Assembly (NCBI GenBank): GCA_022559845.1
Contig: CM040121.1
Location: 508,938,566 to 509,002,565 of the forward strand
DNA: 64,000 bases
DNA from: Amorphophallus konjac
Lineage: Eukaryota; Streptophyta; Magnoliopsida; Alismatales; Araceae
Reading direction: 5' to 3'
Made by a program: the position numbers and the translations under genes. Below the pieces are notes generated by a model. That model was not told where the DNA came from, ran no database searches, and worked only from the letters and a program-made list of their open reading frames with translations. How positions within the stretch are numbered: the stretch's first letter is position 1; every line of letters begins with the position of its first letter. This document shows positions 22,723-34,740 of this stretch, one piece after another.

Positions 22723-23469
22723 TCTCTTACCTTTCTTCTTTCTGTCGAAAGAGAGTCACACCTACCAAGTGTATGCCGCAATGCCCTTGCCTTTTCTTAT
22801 CGGAGAGTAAGAGGAGGGCCCCCATCCAGAATGCAACATGCAACCGGTCGTCATCGAGCGACCAACCTGCACCAGCAACAGCAACAACAGACCGATGGTG
22901 ATAGTGATCTACGGTCCAATCGTCATCGCCATCCACGTCGGGCACCTACGGTTGGCAACGCCAATCGTGTTCGGCAACGCTGCCTCGACTTTCGACTCCC
23001 CTTGATCCTCGGGCGCCATTACTGTGGCCGACATGCAGCCCAGTCCAGCGACTACCCATACGGGCAGCTGGCCCCTCTGCTCCTCCAACAATAGAGACCC
23101 ATGTGGTCATTGACCCTTGGGTCCCCAGCCCCGCCAGCACCCGACACGGGCTTTCTGCCCCGGGTCTCCTCAGCACCTCACTCGGGCTCTCAGCTCCGAG
23201 TCCCAGCCAAGCCTACCCCCAGCACGGGTTTCCCACCCCTGGGTCGAGGCCTCCCAGCATGCTATTCGAGCCTCTCGACCCGAGTCTCAGATGAGTCAAC
23301 ACTCAATACTGGCTTTCAAACCTGAGTTCGGGGCTCCCCAGCATCTGGCTCGGGTACAAGACCCCGGGTCTCATCAAGGTCGGTCCCCGATGCGGACTCT
23401 CCGCACTGGGCCCCTGGCCTCCCAGCTCTACGACGGGGTCTTTACCCCTACGATCCCGTAATGCCAACT
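22723..23469 (+). other. LARD-like internal leader, non-coding
   Basis: Between the primer site and the first array. Several frames are open by chance because the sequence is C-rich; no gag-like motif or zinc knuckle is seen in any frame. Confidence 0.5.
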
Positions 23470-24270
23470 CCCAGAAAAGAGTTTCCTCTTCGGTACAAGG
23501 CCACCACAACACCCAAGATGGGCGTCTAGCCCTGGGTCTCAGCTCCAGCAACACCCAAGATGGGCTTTCAGCCCTGGGTCCCAACTACATCAACACCCAA
23601 GACGGGTTTTCCGCCCTGGGTCCCAACTACATCAACACCCAAGACGGGCTTTCCGCCCTTGGTCCCAACTACATCAACACCCAAGACGGGCTTCCACCCT
23701 GGGTCCGAACTACATCAACACCCAAGATGGGCTTTCCGCCCTGGGTCTCAGCTACATCAACACCCAAGATGGGCGCTCCGCCCTGGGTCCCAGTATTCTC
23801 GCATCACCAGCACCCAAGACGGGCGTTTAGCCATGAGTTCCAGTTCCAGCAAGACCAAAAAAAAAAAATGGGGCCGTCCAGCTCTCGGATCCGACTCCAA
23901 CAGCACCCAAGGCGGGCGTTCAGCCCTGGGGACCAACTCCATCAACACCCAGGACGGGTCGCCTGCCCTGGGATCCAGTCCCACCCACATCCAAGAAAGG
24001 CGTTCAGTGCGGGTCGCAGTTCCATCAACGCCCAAGACGGGCATTCAGCCCCAAGTCCCAGTTTCATCAGCACCCGAGACGGGCCTCCAGCCCCGGGTTC
24101 CAGTTTCGACAATGCCCAAGACCGATATCCAGTCCTGGGTCCCAGCACCATCAGTATTCAAGATGGGCTTCTAGCTCTGGAACCCAGCGCCATCAAGCAC
24201 TCAGTTTGGGTTTCTAGTCCCAGATCCCAGCTTCATCAGCTCCCAATATAGGATTTCAGCCTCGGGCTCT
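23470..24270. repeat. 42-bp tandem array
   Basis: CAACACCCAAGACGGGC-type starts fall at about 23549, 23591, 23633, 23675, 23716 and 23758, then decay. Because 42 is divisible by three, frames stay open and encode periodic Pro/Ser/Thr-rich strings; this is a by-product, not evidence of a gene. Confidence 0.85.
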
Positions 24271-24736
24271 AGCTTCACCAACACCCAGTACGGGCGCCAA
24301 GCTCTGGGTCACCATCCCTCTGACATCCTCAGTTCACAACGTGGGTCACGAACCCCAGGTTTCGGCAACAACTCCGAGGGCCTAATCGAATGCCAGGTTC
24401 CTGGTCGCCACTCTGTTGGCCCCAGCTCGGGCACTGTACTCCCGAGTTCCAACTACATCGATACTCACTAGAAATGCCGTGCTCCAGATAACCCCGGACC
24501 GGGTTCGTTCGGTCCACCACATTGGTGCTGAGTCAACCTCAGCCCTACAAACAAAAAAGGGGTGACATAGCGACTACAAAAATGGGTGACCCACACCGCC
24601 GCCACCCTTGCCTCCAGAAGACTATGTGAGACTCAAAGAAGCCGATGCACCAGTATCACACTGGGGGCAACCAACTCGGTCCAATATCCAGCCTTCCAAG
24701 CCCAAGCAATGGGGGCAACTCCAAGGAGGAGCGTCC
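24271..24736. other. LARD-like internal sequence left of the solo LTR
   Basis: C-rich degenerate repeat sequence. No gene is recognised. Confidence 0.4.
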
Positions 24737-25710
24737 TGTTGGGTTCGGTGCTATGTATTTAGAGGGGGGGTGAATGAATACCCTTTAAAAACTTTCGCCC
24801 AATTAAAATTCTAGTGCTCAGAACTGCGGAATAAAAGCACTAAGACTAACTAAGAACAACTACTCCAGTCATCTATTGAACCTGTAGATAAATATGAAGA
24901 GTGCTCCTAAGCAAACATCTAATGTGGGCAGCAATTAGACAGATCAAACAAACACACAATACCACTGTCAAGCATATAGTGTGCGCATCAATGAAATGAA
25001 CACATATAGAATATCAACCTATCTCGGCCCTATGCATTCATCTAGCGCCAAACACACAAATAATTCAAACCACTGCTCAATGGGTTTTTAGGTGGTTCGG
25101 TCCAGCAGACCTACATCCACCCCACACTCAAACCAGAGTGTGGATTCCGCTGACTCACAGCTTGAACAGCTGGGCATCACAGCTTGCCATACAACCGCTG
25201 AGCAACACAGCTTGCTGTCCAGTGGAATCCACCACTGTAACGCTGAGGATTACAGCTTACTCGACCAGAGGCAACATCTCTACAAACCGCTGGGCAATAT
25301 AGCTTAGCCGTCCAGTGGAGTCCACCACTGCAATCGCTGACTAACAGCTTGAAGGAAAGTATAAAATGAAAATGAAAACAAGTAGCAACAGCAACTGAAA
25401 GCTATAAATAATGAAAGCACAAATGTGGCTCCTAAGAGCTGACTGGAGTGGATCTGATCCAACTTCCAGTAGGATCGGTCTTCTCTGATCTTCTCTTCTC
25501 TCTCTCTTTCTTCTTCTTCTCTTCACACTCTGCTAGAGCTCTCTATATCTCTCTTTCTCTTCTTTCTCTTTTTCTTCTCTGCTCTTTTCTCCTTTTCTTC
25601 TCTCTGTGGATCGTGGCTCTCTACTGCTTTCCTTTTCTTCTTCTTCTCTGTGGATCTCTCACTCTTTGTATATACTTTCCCACACTCGATCACTTTCATC
25701 TGAAGACGAA

Positions 25711-25722
25711 GCTTAGTATATA
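25711..25722 (-). promoter_or_regulatory. TATA-like site in the solo LTR
   Basis: Minus strand GCTGTATATATACTAAG; a second TATATA lies at about 25669. It is followed in LTR orientation by the pyrimidine/purine tract. Confidence 0.35.
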
Positions 25723-25944
25723 TACAGCAGCAGGTTGGGCGTGTGACCTCCACATTTCCCGCCCTAAGGAGTTTTGCCAGAACCGAGGCATTTCGACCAC
25801 CTGGCAGCATCCTGGCTGGGCTGCATCCACGTGTCCTCATCTGGGCACCTCGTCCTTCCTTGGATCACGTGCCTTCATTAGGCTTCACGAAGGGTACCTG
25901 TCAGACAGAGAATCACATTATCAGTTTAAGTATATGCATTGTAG

Positions 25945-28030
25945 TGTATAGACTTCGTTGTATATACTTGTGAAGACGAAGCAATGTATAGACTTCATGA
26001 AGCAGGACAATTGCGTTGTACAGACTATGTGAAGACAAAGCTGTAGCGATGTATAGACTTCATGAATCAGAGCTGAAGCAGTGTATAGAGTTGCTGAAGT
26101 GTAATGCAATGTGCAGACATTGTTCAATGTATGGACTTTACAATGCAAACAGCAATGTATAGACATTTCAATTGACAGGCAGACAATGTACAGACTTGTA
26201 CATGCTTCAGGATAAAGTATGGACTTGAATGAACGAGCATGCAATGTATAGACTTGCTCAGTCTGAAGCAATGTATAGACTTCAGCTCAAAGCCAATGTA
26301 TAGACTTCAAAGTATGCAATGTACAGACTCTGAAGAACAGCCGCCGGTGTATGGACTTAGGCAGGCTTCAACTCAATGTATAGACTTCACGACTGATGAA
26401 TGCAATGCACTCGACAAAGTATAGACTTAACGATGTGCAGACTTGCCAAGACAAATGAGCGATGTACATACTTGCTCGTTGTTCAGACTTCATGGACGAT
26501 GTACAGACATGCAAAGAGAAAGGCTGTACAGACTTGATGAGCGATGCAAGGCAAAGGAATGTATATACTTCCAATGTATAGACTTGCCAACTGAGTGATG
26601 TACAGACTTGAACAAGGAAGCTCTGTACAGACTTGATCAAGGCAAGGCAATCGAGTGTATAGACTTTCAATGTATAGTCTTGCCAAAGGGGCGATGTACA
26701 GACTTGAACAAGGCAAAGTCTGTACAGACTTTGAGATTCACAATGTATGGACTTTGGCAACCCAACGGCTGTGCAGACTTCCACTCAACAGCGGTGTATA
26801 GACTTTGAATGCTCGAGACAATGTATAGACTTGAACAGCTTCAAGGCACAATGTGCAAACTTTACCAGTGTATAGACTTGGAGTTCTGAATGTAGGTAAA
26901 GATTGGGAATGTACAGACTCTGCCTTAGAAACGAATGTATAGACTTTGAGGCAGAAGCCAGGCAAACGATGTGTAGACTTGGCAATTCACTGATGGATGT
27001 ATAGACTTCACCTTGAGCATCTACAGTGCAATGTATGGACTTTGAAGAATATGAACATGGCGCTGTACAGACTTCAAGTGAAGACCAGTGTACAGACTTC
27101 ATTCGAAAGTAATGTATAGACTTGACAACCAAAGGGCTGTACAGACTTGAGCAAGACACAGCAATTGAATGTGTAGATATTGCACAGGAGAGTGTATAGA
27201 CTTAGAACATGTGCAATGCAAAGACAACTCTGTACAGACTTAGAGGATGTGAGTGAGAATGTATAGACATCAGAGATGCGTGCTACAGTCCACTGTATGG
27301 ACTTAGTGCTCTACATGCTACAGTATAATGTCTAGGCTTGATAAACGATGTGTAGACTTCAAGGCGTGAGACGCTGAATGAGACGGTCCACTGTATAGAC
27401 TTTAGATGAGTGCATGAGCAATCGGATGTACAGACTTCACTTGAAATAGACTGATGTACAGACTTCGCCTAACATAGTCCGATGTACAGACTTAGCCTAA
27501 CACAGTCCGATGTACAGACTTAGCCTGAGCCACTATATAGACTTGCAAAATATGCGAGCTGCAATGTATGGAGTTCGCTCAATGCACAAGACGCTAAGTC
27601 AGACGACAGTGTACATACTTAGCCAATGCAATGTAACGACTTGGACAGTCAACAGACGATGCATGGACTTCACTGTATGGACTTTGTGAGCTCGTCGAAT
27701 GCAATGTACAGACTCCAGACTGTGAAGGCTTTGTGAATGTGAATACATTGTATAGACTTCACGTTATGCTTGAAACACTAAGGAAGACAGACAATGTATG
27801 GACTTAGGCAATTGAAAGGCTTGCCAGTGTATGGACCTGTTGAACGTGCAGACAAGACACTGTATGAACTTAGCAGAACAAACGTTGCACAAATAATGTA
27901 TGGACTTATGAGTGATGCATAATGAATGTTTAGACTTGCTGACCAATCCAACAGAGTGTATAGACTTTAGGTAATGCATGCGATGCAACACAGTGAATAG
28001 ACTGACTGTGGCTGTATAGACTTCAGAAAT
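25945..28030. repeat. Irregular array of ~70 TGTATAGACTT-like motifs
   Basis: Variants TGTATAGACTT, TGTACAGACTT and TGTATGGACTT recur roughly every 25-45 bp with unrelated spacers, often preceded by CAA. I counted about 70 by eye. The irregular spacing is unlike an ordinary tandem satellite. Two GGGGTCGACCC palindromes follow at about 28037-28070. Confidence 0.85.
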
Positions 28031-28399
28031 GCATCTGAGGGGGGTCGACCCATCTAAGAAGGGGGTCGACCCATCTAAGTGCACTGATGTTGTATATGCA
28101 CAGAAGAAGCAATACACTGATCTTAAAGCAAGAACAAAACACTTTATGCACTTAGTATGAAACACTACATGATTTAGCACACTCATGCATTCTTCACAAC
28201 TCAGACATGGCACACTCATGCAATCTCCACAGACTTTATCAGATATAACACACTCAAGCATTCTCCAGATAATATATCAGTCATATGCATTCATGTTGCT
28301 GTCATTCAATGTGATTTTCTTAGCAAAGCAATATGGTGACTCATTCATGTTGCTATCATTAAAACACCACATAATCATCAAAGCACAAGGGGCACAACA

Positions 28400-29050
28400 G
28401 TCCCTCCTCCCTCGAATGAATACGGGTCATTAGAAAAGAGGCCCAACCCATTCGGAGGTCACGAGTCAAGAGATCCCTCCACTCTCCAGAATGGCACCAC
28501 GCCCAAAATCCAGCGGAGTAGTTGTCGGCTCAGGATCTTACTATCCAGTAATGCATCCGTCAAGGTAGACTCTAGCTCTCGATAGACCAACGGCGGACCG
28601 ACATCAACCAGTAACTTGGAAGCTCACCTTGCTAATGTCAATCAACGACTCATGGTGAATCCCGCTGACACCCACCCAGTAGCTCGAGAGAGACTCCACC
28701 TGCGTCGGTCAATGACTCAGTGGAATCCCGGGCAATGCCAACTGATGACACCAGCAAAGCTTCATCGGGTCCCCACGGGTGGCTACCAGCAAACCCTGGC
28801 AGGAGGTCTATCCCCTCGGTATTTACCATGTCCCAATGGGTAGCAACACCCAGGCAGACACTCAGTCCAAGCGCAGCTTCGGCCATCATGTTCATCATGG
28901 CCGAGCCACCCGGACCCCAGTCAAAGTCCCAGCCATCTACAGCAAAGACCAGCCAGCTTCCGGATTCACCCTAAAGCTCTGAGCTACTTGGTCGAGGGTC
29001 GATCCACAGTCGCCTCCACAACAACAACAAGTTGCCAATGACGCAACCCC
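28400..29050. other. LARD-like internal sequence right of the solo LTR
   Basis: No gene is recognised. It leads into the 1-kb repeats. Confidence 0.4.
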
Positions 29051-31400
29051 TGGGCAACGTCCCCCGACAGCAACAAGCTAAGGACGACAGCCGCAAGGCT
29101 CGCAGGTACCAAATAAAAAATATAAAAAAAGGGGGCTAAAAATTGAGATGCCCCGGCGGACTCAACCGCTCTCTCCATAAAGTGGCTGGGGGCAAAAAGG
29201 CCGCAAACCCCGCTGAGGTGAAAACCCGTGAGGGCACCTCAGGCAAAATCAGGTCACCCCTCGATGTGAAAACCCGTAAGGGCGCACCAGAAAAAGCAAA
29301 AGGGGGCCTGCTCTGGCGAAAACCCGATAGGGTGGTAGAGCTGGTAAAGAGAAAAAGGAAAAAATCTCTTCCTCTCTAGGAATAGCCAACCACCTCACCC
29401 TAAATCCATGACCGGTCCACCACAATAATGGGTCAGTATACCTTCTTTTGGCTATCACACCATAACGGTCGGCCTACACCCAGTTTTTGACCAATACACC
29501 ATCATGGTTGGTCACCACCAAGCATCCAGGTCAATACACCATCACAGTCGACCTACCTATTTCCTCCTAGTCTCACACTATCCCTGTTTGCCGCTACCCT
29601 CTTGACCAATATGTCGCCACGGCCGGTCAAGTCTCCACCATGGCCATGCAACTCCATAGTTGGCCTACACCTCCACCTTGACCAAAACACCTCCACAGTC
29701 AATCAAACACCTGATCTATAGCCAAAATACCACAATGGTAGGCCTACGCATCACCCAGTCCCTAACTAGTACACCTTCCTGGTCAGTTAAATCCATAACC
29801 TTTGGCCAATACACCTCTTTGGTCGGCCTACGTCAATTCTTGGCCTATACGCCACCACAACCCAGAACCTCAGCCTTTGCATCATCAAAGCCGATCTGTT
29901 CAAGCTTCAGTCCAAGCTCTAGCTGCAAGCTACACGGATCAGCCAGCCTAAAGGTCTACGTCAAGCCCCAAATTGCTTGGCAATCAGCCAAGCCCCAGCG
30001 AGGAACTCCAGCATCAGCACAGAGGATCGACAACAATGATCCCACTAACAGCGTCCTTTGACAGCAACAAGCTAAGGACACCCAGCGCCAGTCACCGAAA
30101 AGCCAAGAGGCTCTCAGGTAAATAAAAATAAATAAATAAATAAAATGGGGTTAAAAATAGAGATACCTCGGCAGACTCAGTCGTTCTCTTTCTCAAGGAA
30201 GCGGCTGGGGGCAAAAAGGCCAATAACCCGGTTGAGGCGAAAACTCGCAAGAGCACCTCAAGCAAAATTAGATAACCCCTCGATGCGAAAACCTGCAAGG
30301 GCGCATCGGAAAAAGCAAAAGGGGGCCAGCTCTGGCAAAAACCTGAAAGGGCGGTAAAGCTGATAAAGAGAACAAAAATAAAATTTCTCTTCTCCCTCAG
30401 TTGGGGCAACCAGCTACCCACCTTCCAGCAATCATATCCACGGCCAGTTGGCCCACACCAGTCCCTGACTAATCCCCTGCTCTAGTTTATAAATCATGCA
30501 CCTTCCTGTCGGCCAATACCATCACGTTCGACCTAAACTAGCTCCCCAGGCCACTCCCCTCCCTTGGTGGCCTATACCAGTCTCTGGCTAGTACATCTCT
30601 CTAGCTCATTGATCTTACATTCCCCACTCAGCCATACACCACCCCAGTTGGCTCACACTTCCTCTGGCCTCACACCTCCACGGTCAACCCATATACACCA
30701 GCAACTTATGCACTATTCCAGTCATTCATTCCAGCAAACCTCGGCCTACACACCATCTCGGTTGGCCTTTAAACCACATCAACCCCATATCCATCTATCG
30801 TGAGGATCCATAAACCCATAATTCCCAATCACCTACCAGTCATGGTCAAGTCACCATGAACCCAGTCATAACTCCAGCAATACGTTGTAAAGGCATACCA
30901 ATTCCCAGATCTCAATCATGATTCCAGCAATACGCCACCAAGGCTCACCGGTTCCCAGATCACCAGTCAAACTGCAGATTACTCAATAATCAGCCAAAGC
31001 CACTACCATGGCTATGACGACGACAAGCCATCAACAGCACAAACTCCAAGTCATGTCCCCTGACAGCAGCACGCTACGAACGGCAGCCACAAGGATCTCA
31101 GGTCAAAAAAATGGGGTTAAAAATAGAGATACTCCGACGGACCTTGCCGTCCTCATTACAAAGAGATGACTGGGGGCAAAAATTGTCACAAACCCAGCTG
31201 AGGTGAAAACCCGAAAGGGCGCCTCAGGTAAAATTGGGTAACCCCTCAGTGTGAAAACCCGCGAGGGTGCACCGGAAAAAGCAAAAGGAGGCCAGCTCTG
31301 GCGAAAACCCGCAAGGGCGGTAGGGCTGGTAAAGAGAAACAAAACTCTCTCTCCCTTTCTACTCTTCACTAACTAAAGCCGTCAACCGCGACACCTCACT
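29051..31400. repeat. ~1-kb tandem repeat, about 2.3 copies
   Basis: A block containing GACAGCAACAAGCTAAGGAC, an A-rich run with GGGGTTAAAAATAGAGATA, then GGGGGCAAAAA and GCGAAAACCCG-type words occurs at about 29058-29370, 30050-30395 and 31053-31350. The period is about 990-1,000 bp. Segments between are diverged GGCCTACAC/CACCAC-rich sequence. No gene. Confidence 0.8.
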
Positions 31401-31529
31401 GACGGCGACCTTTGCGTCACTCTACAACCATGGTGGTCATTACACCCCCGAGGGTCGGCCATCGCCAATTCTAGCTCTAACGTTCGGCTACACACCTCGA
31501 CGGTTAACCGACTAGTTCCAGTATTATTC

Positions 31530-32060
31530 CGGCTACAATGCCTTCGCAGGCCAGCCACCCAGTTCCGGTTCCAATTTCCAGTCCCAGCATTCCGGCTATG
31601 ATGCCTTCATAGGCCAGCCGCCCAGTTCCAATTCCAGTTTCCAGTCCCAATTTCGGCTACAACACCTTTACAGTCCAACCGCCAGCTCCCAGTTCCAGTT
31701 TTGGATACAACGCCTTTACAGGCCAGCCGCCTAGTCTCCAGTCCCAATTTTGGCTACAACGCCTTTATAGGCTAGCCGCCCAGTTCCAGTTCTAGTTTCC
31801 GGTCCCAGCATTCCGGCTAAAACGCCTTCACAGGCCAGTCGCCCCAATTCCAATTCCATCTCCAGCCCCAATATCCTGCTACAACACCTCAGCGGTCAGC
31901 CGGCTAGCTCCAGCTCCAGTCTCAGTCTCCGGCTACAACACCTCAGCGGTCAGTCGGCCAGCTCCAGCTCCAGTCCTAGTCTCCGGCTACAACACCTCAG
32001 CGGTCAGCCGGCTAGCTCCAACTCCAGTCCTAGTCCTGGTCTCTGGCTACGTCACCATGG
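31530..32060. repeat. Degenerate 49-63-bp repeats (CGGCTACAACGCCTT type)
   Basis: GGCTAC-type starts at about 31531, 31594, 31655, 31703 and 31752, followed by CCAGTTCCAGT runs. Unit length varies. Confidence 0.7.
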
Positions 32061-32109
32061 CAGCGTGCCAGCCAACCCCAACCTCAACTCCAACTCCCCA
32101 GACTAAACA

Positions 32110-32740
32110 ATACCAGCAATATAGGCCAACACACCCTTACGGGTTAGCCTCCAGCTTCTAGTCCCCAATAATATAGGTCAACACACCCTCATGGGTCGAC
32201 CTCCAGCCTCCAGCCATACAGGCCGAAGCACCCTCACGGGTCGGCCCCCAACCTCCAGCCCCCAATAATATAGGTCAACACACCCTTACGGGTCGACCTC
32301 CATCCTCCAGCAACATAGGCCAACACACCCTCTTGAGTCGGCCTCCAGCTTCCAGTCTCCGGCAACATAGGCCAACACACCCTCTCGGGTCGGCCTCCAG
32401 CTTCTAGTCTCCGACAACATAGACCAGCACACCCTCTCGGGTCGGCCTCCAGCTCCCAGACTCCTGCAACATAGGCCAACACACCCTCTCGGGTCGGCCT
32501 CCAGCTCCTAGACTCCAGCAACATAGGCTAACACACCCTCTCGGGTCGGCCTTCGGCTTCTAGACTCCAACAACATAGGCCAGCACACCCTCACGGGTCA
32601 GCCTCCGGCTTCTAGTCTCCAGTAATGCAGGCCAAAACACCCTCACGGGTAGGCCTCCAGCCGCCAGCCTCCAGTCCCCAGCAACATAGGCCATCACATC
32701 TTCACGGGCCGGCCTCCAGCCTTCACCCTCCAGTAACATG
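32110..32740. repeat. 52-bp tandem array
   Basis: ACATAGGCCAACACACCCTC-type units begin at about 32313, 32364, 32417, 32469, 32521 and 32573, giving a 51-53 bp step. About a dozen units in all. Confidence 0.85.
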
Positions 32741-32849
32741 CGATGCGCTCTGACGAGTCGGCCACCAGCTTCCGGTTCCCAGTCCTCTAGGTCAATGCCG
32801 CCTTATGGATTGTCCTCCAGCTTCCAGTCTCCAGCCATCCAGGTCAACA

Positions 32850-33740
32850 TGCCTCATTCAGGCAGGCCTCCAGCACCCAGCCTTCGATATCCAGCTTCCA
32901 ATACCCAATTTCCAGTACCCAACTTCCAATATCCAGCCTCCAGTATCCAATGTCTAATACCCAGCTCTAAAATCCAGCTTCCAGTATCCAGTTTCCAGTG
33001 CCTGGTTCCAGTACCCAGCCTCCAACATCTAGTTCAAGTACCCCGATTACTAGTATCCAGCACTAGTACTCCGCTTCCGGCTTCCAATTCCAGCCTCCGA
33101 TTCCAATGCCCAGTTCCCAGCATCTAATTTCCCATTTCCCATTTCCAATTCTAGTTTCCTGCAATGGGATAGCACGCCTCATAGGGGTAGGCCTCCAGTC
33201 CCAGCACCCAATATCCAATTACCGATTGCCATATCCAACATCCAATTCCCAGTCCCAGCCTTCCATCCCAGCACCCAGTAGCCAGATTCTAGTCTCCAGT
33301 CCCGATATCCAATTCTCAGCTTCCAGTTTCCAGTCCCAGTATCCAGTCTCCCATCTCAATATGCAGTTCCCGATCCTCAGTTCCAGTTTCCAACAACAGG
33401 CCAGCACGCCTTGTGCAGGTGGGCCTCCCGTCCCACCGTCTGGTACCCAGATCCTGGTCTCCAGTCCTAGTACCCAGTTTCCGGCCTCTAAGTTCCCAGT
33501 CTCCAGTCTCGATGTCCTAACCTCCAAATCTAATATCCAGTTTCCAGTCTCCAACTCCTAATTCCCAGCCCCAGTACCCAGTCCCCAGTCCCAGTGACCA
33601 GCCTCCAAATCCCGGTTTTCAATACCAACACCCAGCTTCTAGTCTCCGGTTCCCAGTTTCCAGCCCCAGTACTTAGTATCCCGTATCTGGGTCACAACTT
33701 CCAGTCCCAGGATCCAATCTTTGCCTTACAGCCTCCAACC
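32850..33740. repeat. CCAGTATCCAGCTTCC-type low-complexity tract
   Basis: Short pyrimidine-biased words (CCAGT, TTCCAGT, CCCAGTA) repeat without a fixed period for nearly 0.9 kb. No gene. Confidence 0.8.
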
Positions 33741-34240
33741 TCTGACCTCCAATTCCTAGCAATAGACCGACATGCCTTAACCAGGCAGATCTACAACAAC
33801 AACCACATGAACCAGTCAATATACCTCACAGACGGACATGCCTCGAAGGCCCGTCCACAGCAACCCTAGATCAACGCACCCTGGAGGGTCGGTCTATCAC
33901 ACTCCAATCATTACACCTCAATGGTCGGCCAACAACAATCCCTTCATCGGCACCTCAGTGATCAGCTGATCGTGGCTCCCAGTCAATATACCTCAGCAAT
34001 CAGCCGAGTGGACTTCCTAGTCGATACACCTCGACGGTCAACCAGCACGCTAACAGGTACTATCCATTACCCTATGATGATTATGTGTCTAACATCATTG
34101 GTGGTCATTGTACTTTCTAAAGAGTCGGACGACCTCGACTTCGGCTATTTTACCATGACGGTTAGCCGGCAGCATCAACATTTGGCCATACCCCGTGAGG
34201 ATCGGTCGATTATGATTTCAAGCCAACACCCCTCTCTGGG

Positions 34241-34740
34241 GCAAATCCAGTAACTTCAGACCAAGATGCCTCATCGAGACAGGTCTCTAGCAACTTCAGA
34301 CCAAGATGCCTCACCAAGGCAGGTCTTCAACAATCTTAGACCAAGACGCCTCGCCGAGGTAGGTCTCCAGCAACTTCAGACCAAGATGCCTCGCTGAGGC
34401 AAGTCTTCAACAACATCAGACCAAGACGCCACACCGAGGCAGGTCTCCAGTAACTTTAGACCAAGATGCCTCACCAAGACAAGTCTTCAACAACCTCAGA
34501 CCAAGACGCCTCACCGAGGCAGGTCTCCAGCAACCTCAGACCAAGACGCCTCATCGAGGCAGGTCTTCAGCAACCTCAGACCAAGATGTCTTGCCGAGGT
34601 AGGTCTCTAGCAACTTCAGACCAAGACGCCTTACCGAGGCAAGTCTCCAGCAACTTCAGACCAAGACGCCTCGCCGAGGCAGGTCTTCAGTAATCGCAGA
34701 TCAAGATGCCTCGCCGAGGTGGGTCTACAGCAACCCCAGG
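34241..34740. repeat. Exact 40-bp tandem array with palindromic core
   Basis: CCAAGATGCC/CCAAGACGCC starts fall at 34261, 34301, 34341, 34381, 34421, 34461, 34501, 34541, 34581, 34621, 34661 and 34701: twelve units with a strict 40-bp step. Consensus-like units contain GCCTCGCCGAGGC, a 6-bp-arm palindrome. Confidence 0.92.

Larger units (their letters stand above)
24737..28399 (-). mobile_element. SIRE-like copia solo LTR, inverted, inside the LARD-like element
   Basis: Plus-strand ends are TGTTGGGTTCGG (24737) and GGGGCACAACA (28399), so TGTTG/CAACA termini. The minus-strand 3' end reads like a copia U5 end (TATTCATTCACCCCCCCTCT). The U5 block found in LTR1 and LTR2 is present inverted at about 25087-25128 (GGTGGTTCGG ... 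CCTACATCCACC). GTCC precedes the left end and follows the right end, an imperfect target duplication. No internal region or partner LTR is present, so it is a recombination product. It contains a pyrimidine-rich tract (25480-25680), a TATA-like site and the motif array. Confidence 0.75.

Noticed and set aside
22456..23094. A 212-residue open frame after the LARD-like 5' LTR
   Set aside because: It begins inside the LTR, crosses the primer site, and has no gag or other motif.
23560..24251. Two long Pro/Ser/Thr-rich open frames
   Set aside because: Produced by a 42-bp repeat whose length is divisible by three; no start context, no conserved domain, and overlapping frames are equally open.
25945..28030. 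A CRISPR array
   Set aside because: The repeated core is only about 11 bp, imperfect, with uneven spacers, and the context is a plant LTR.
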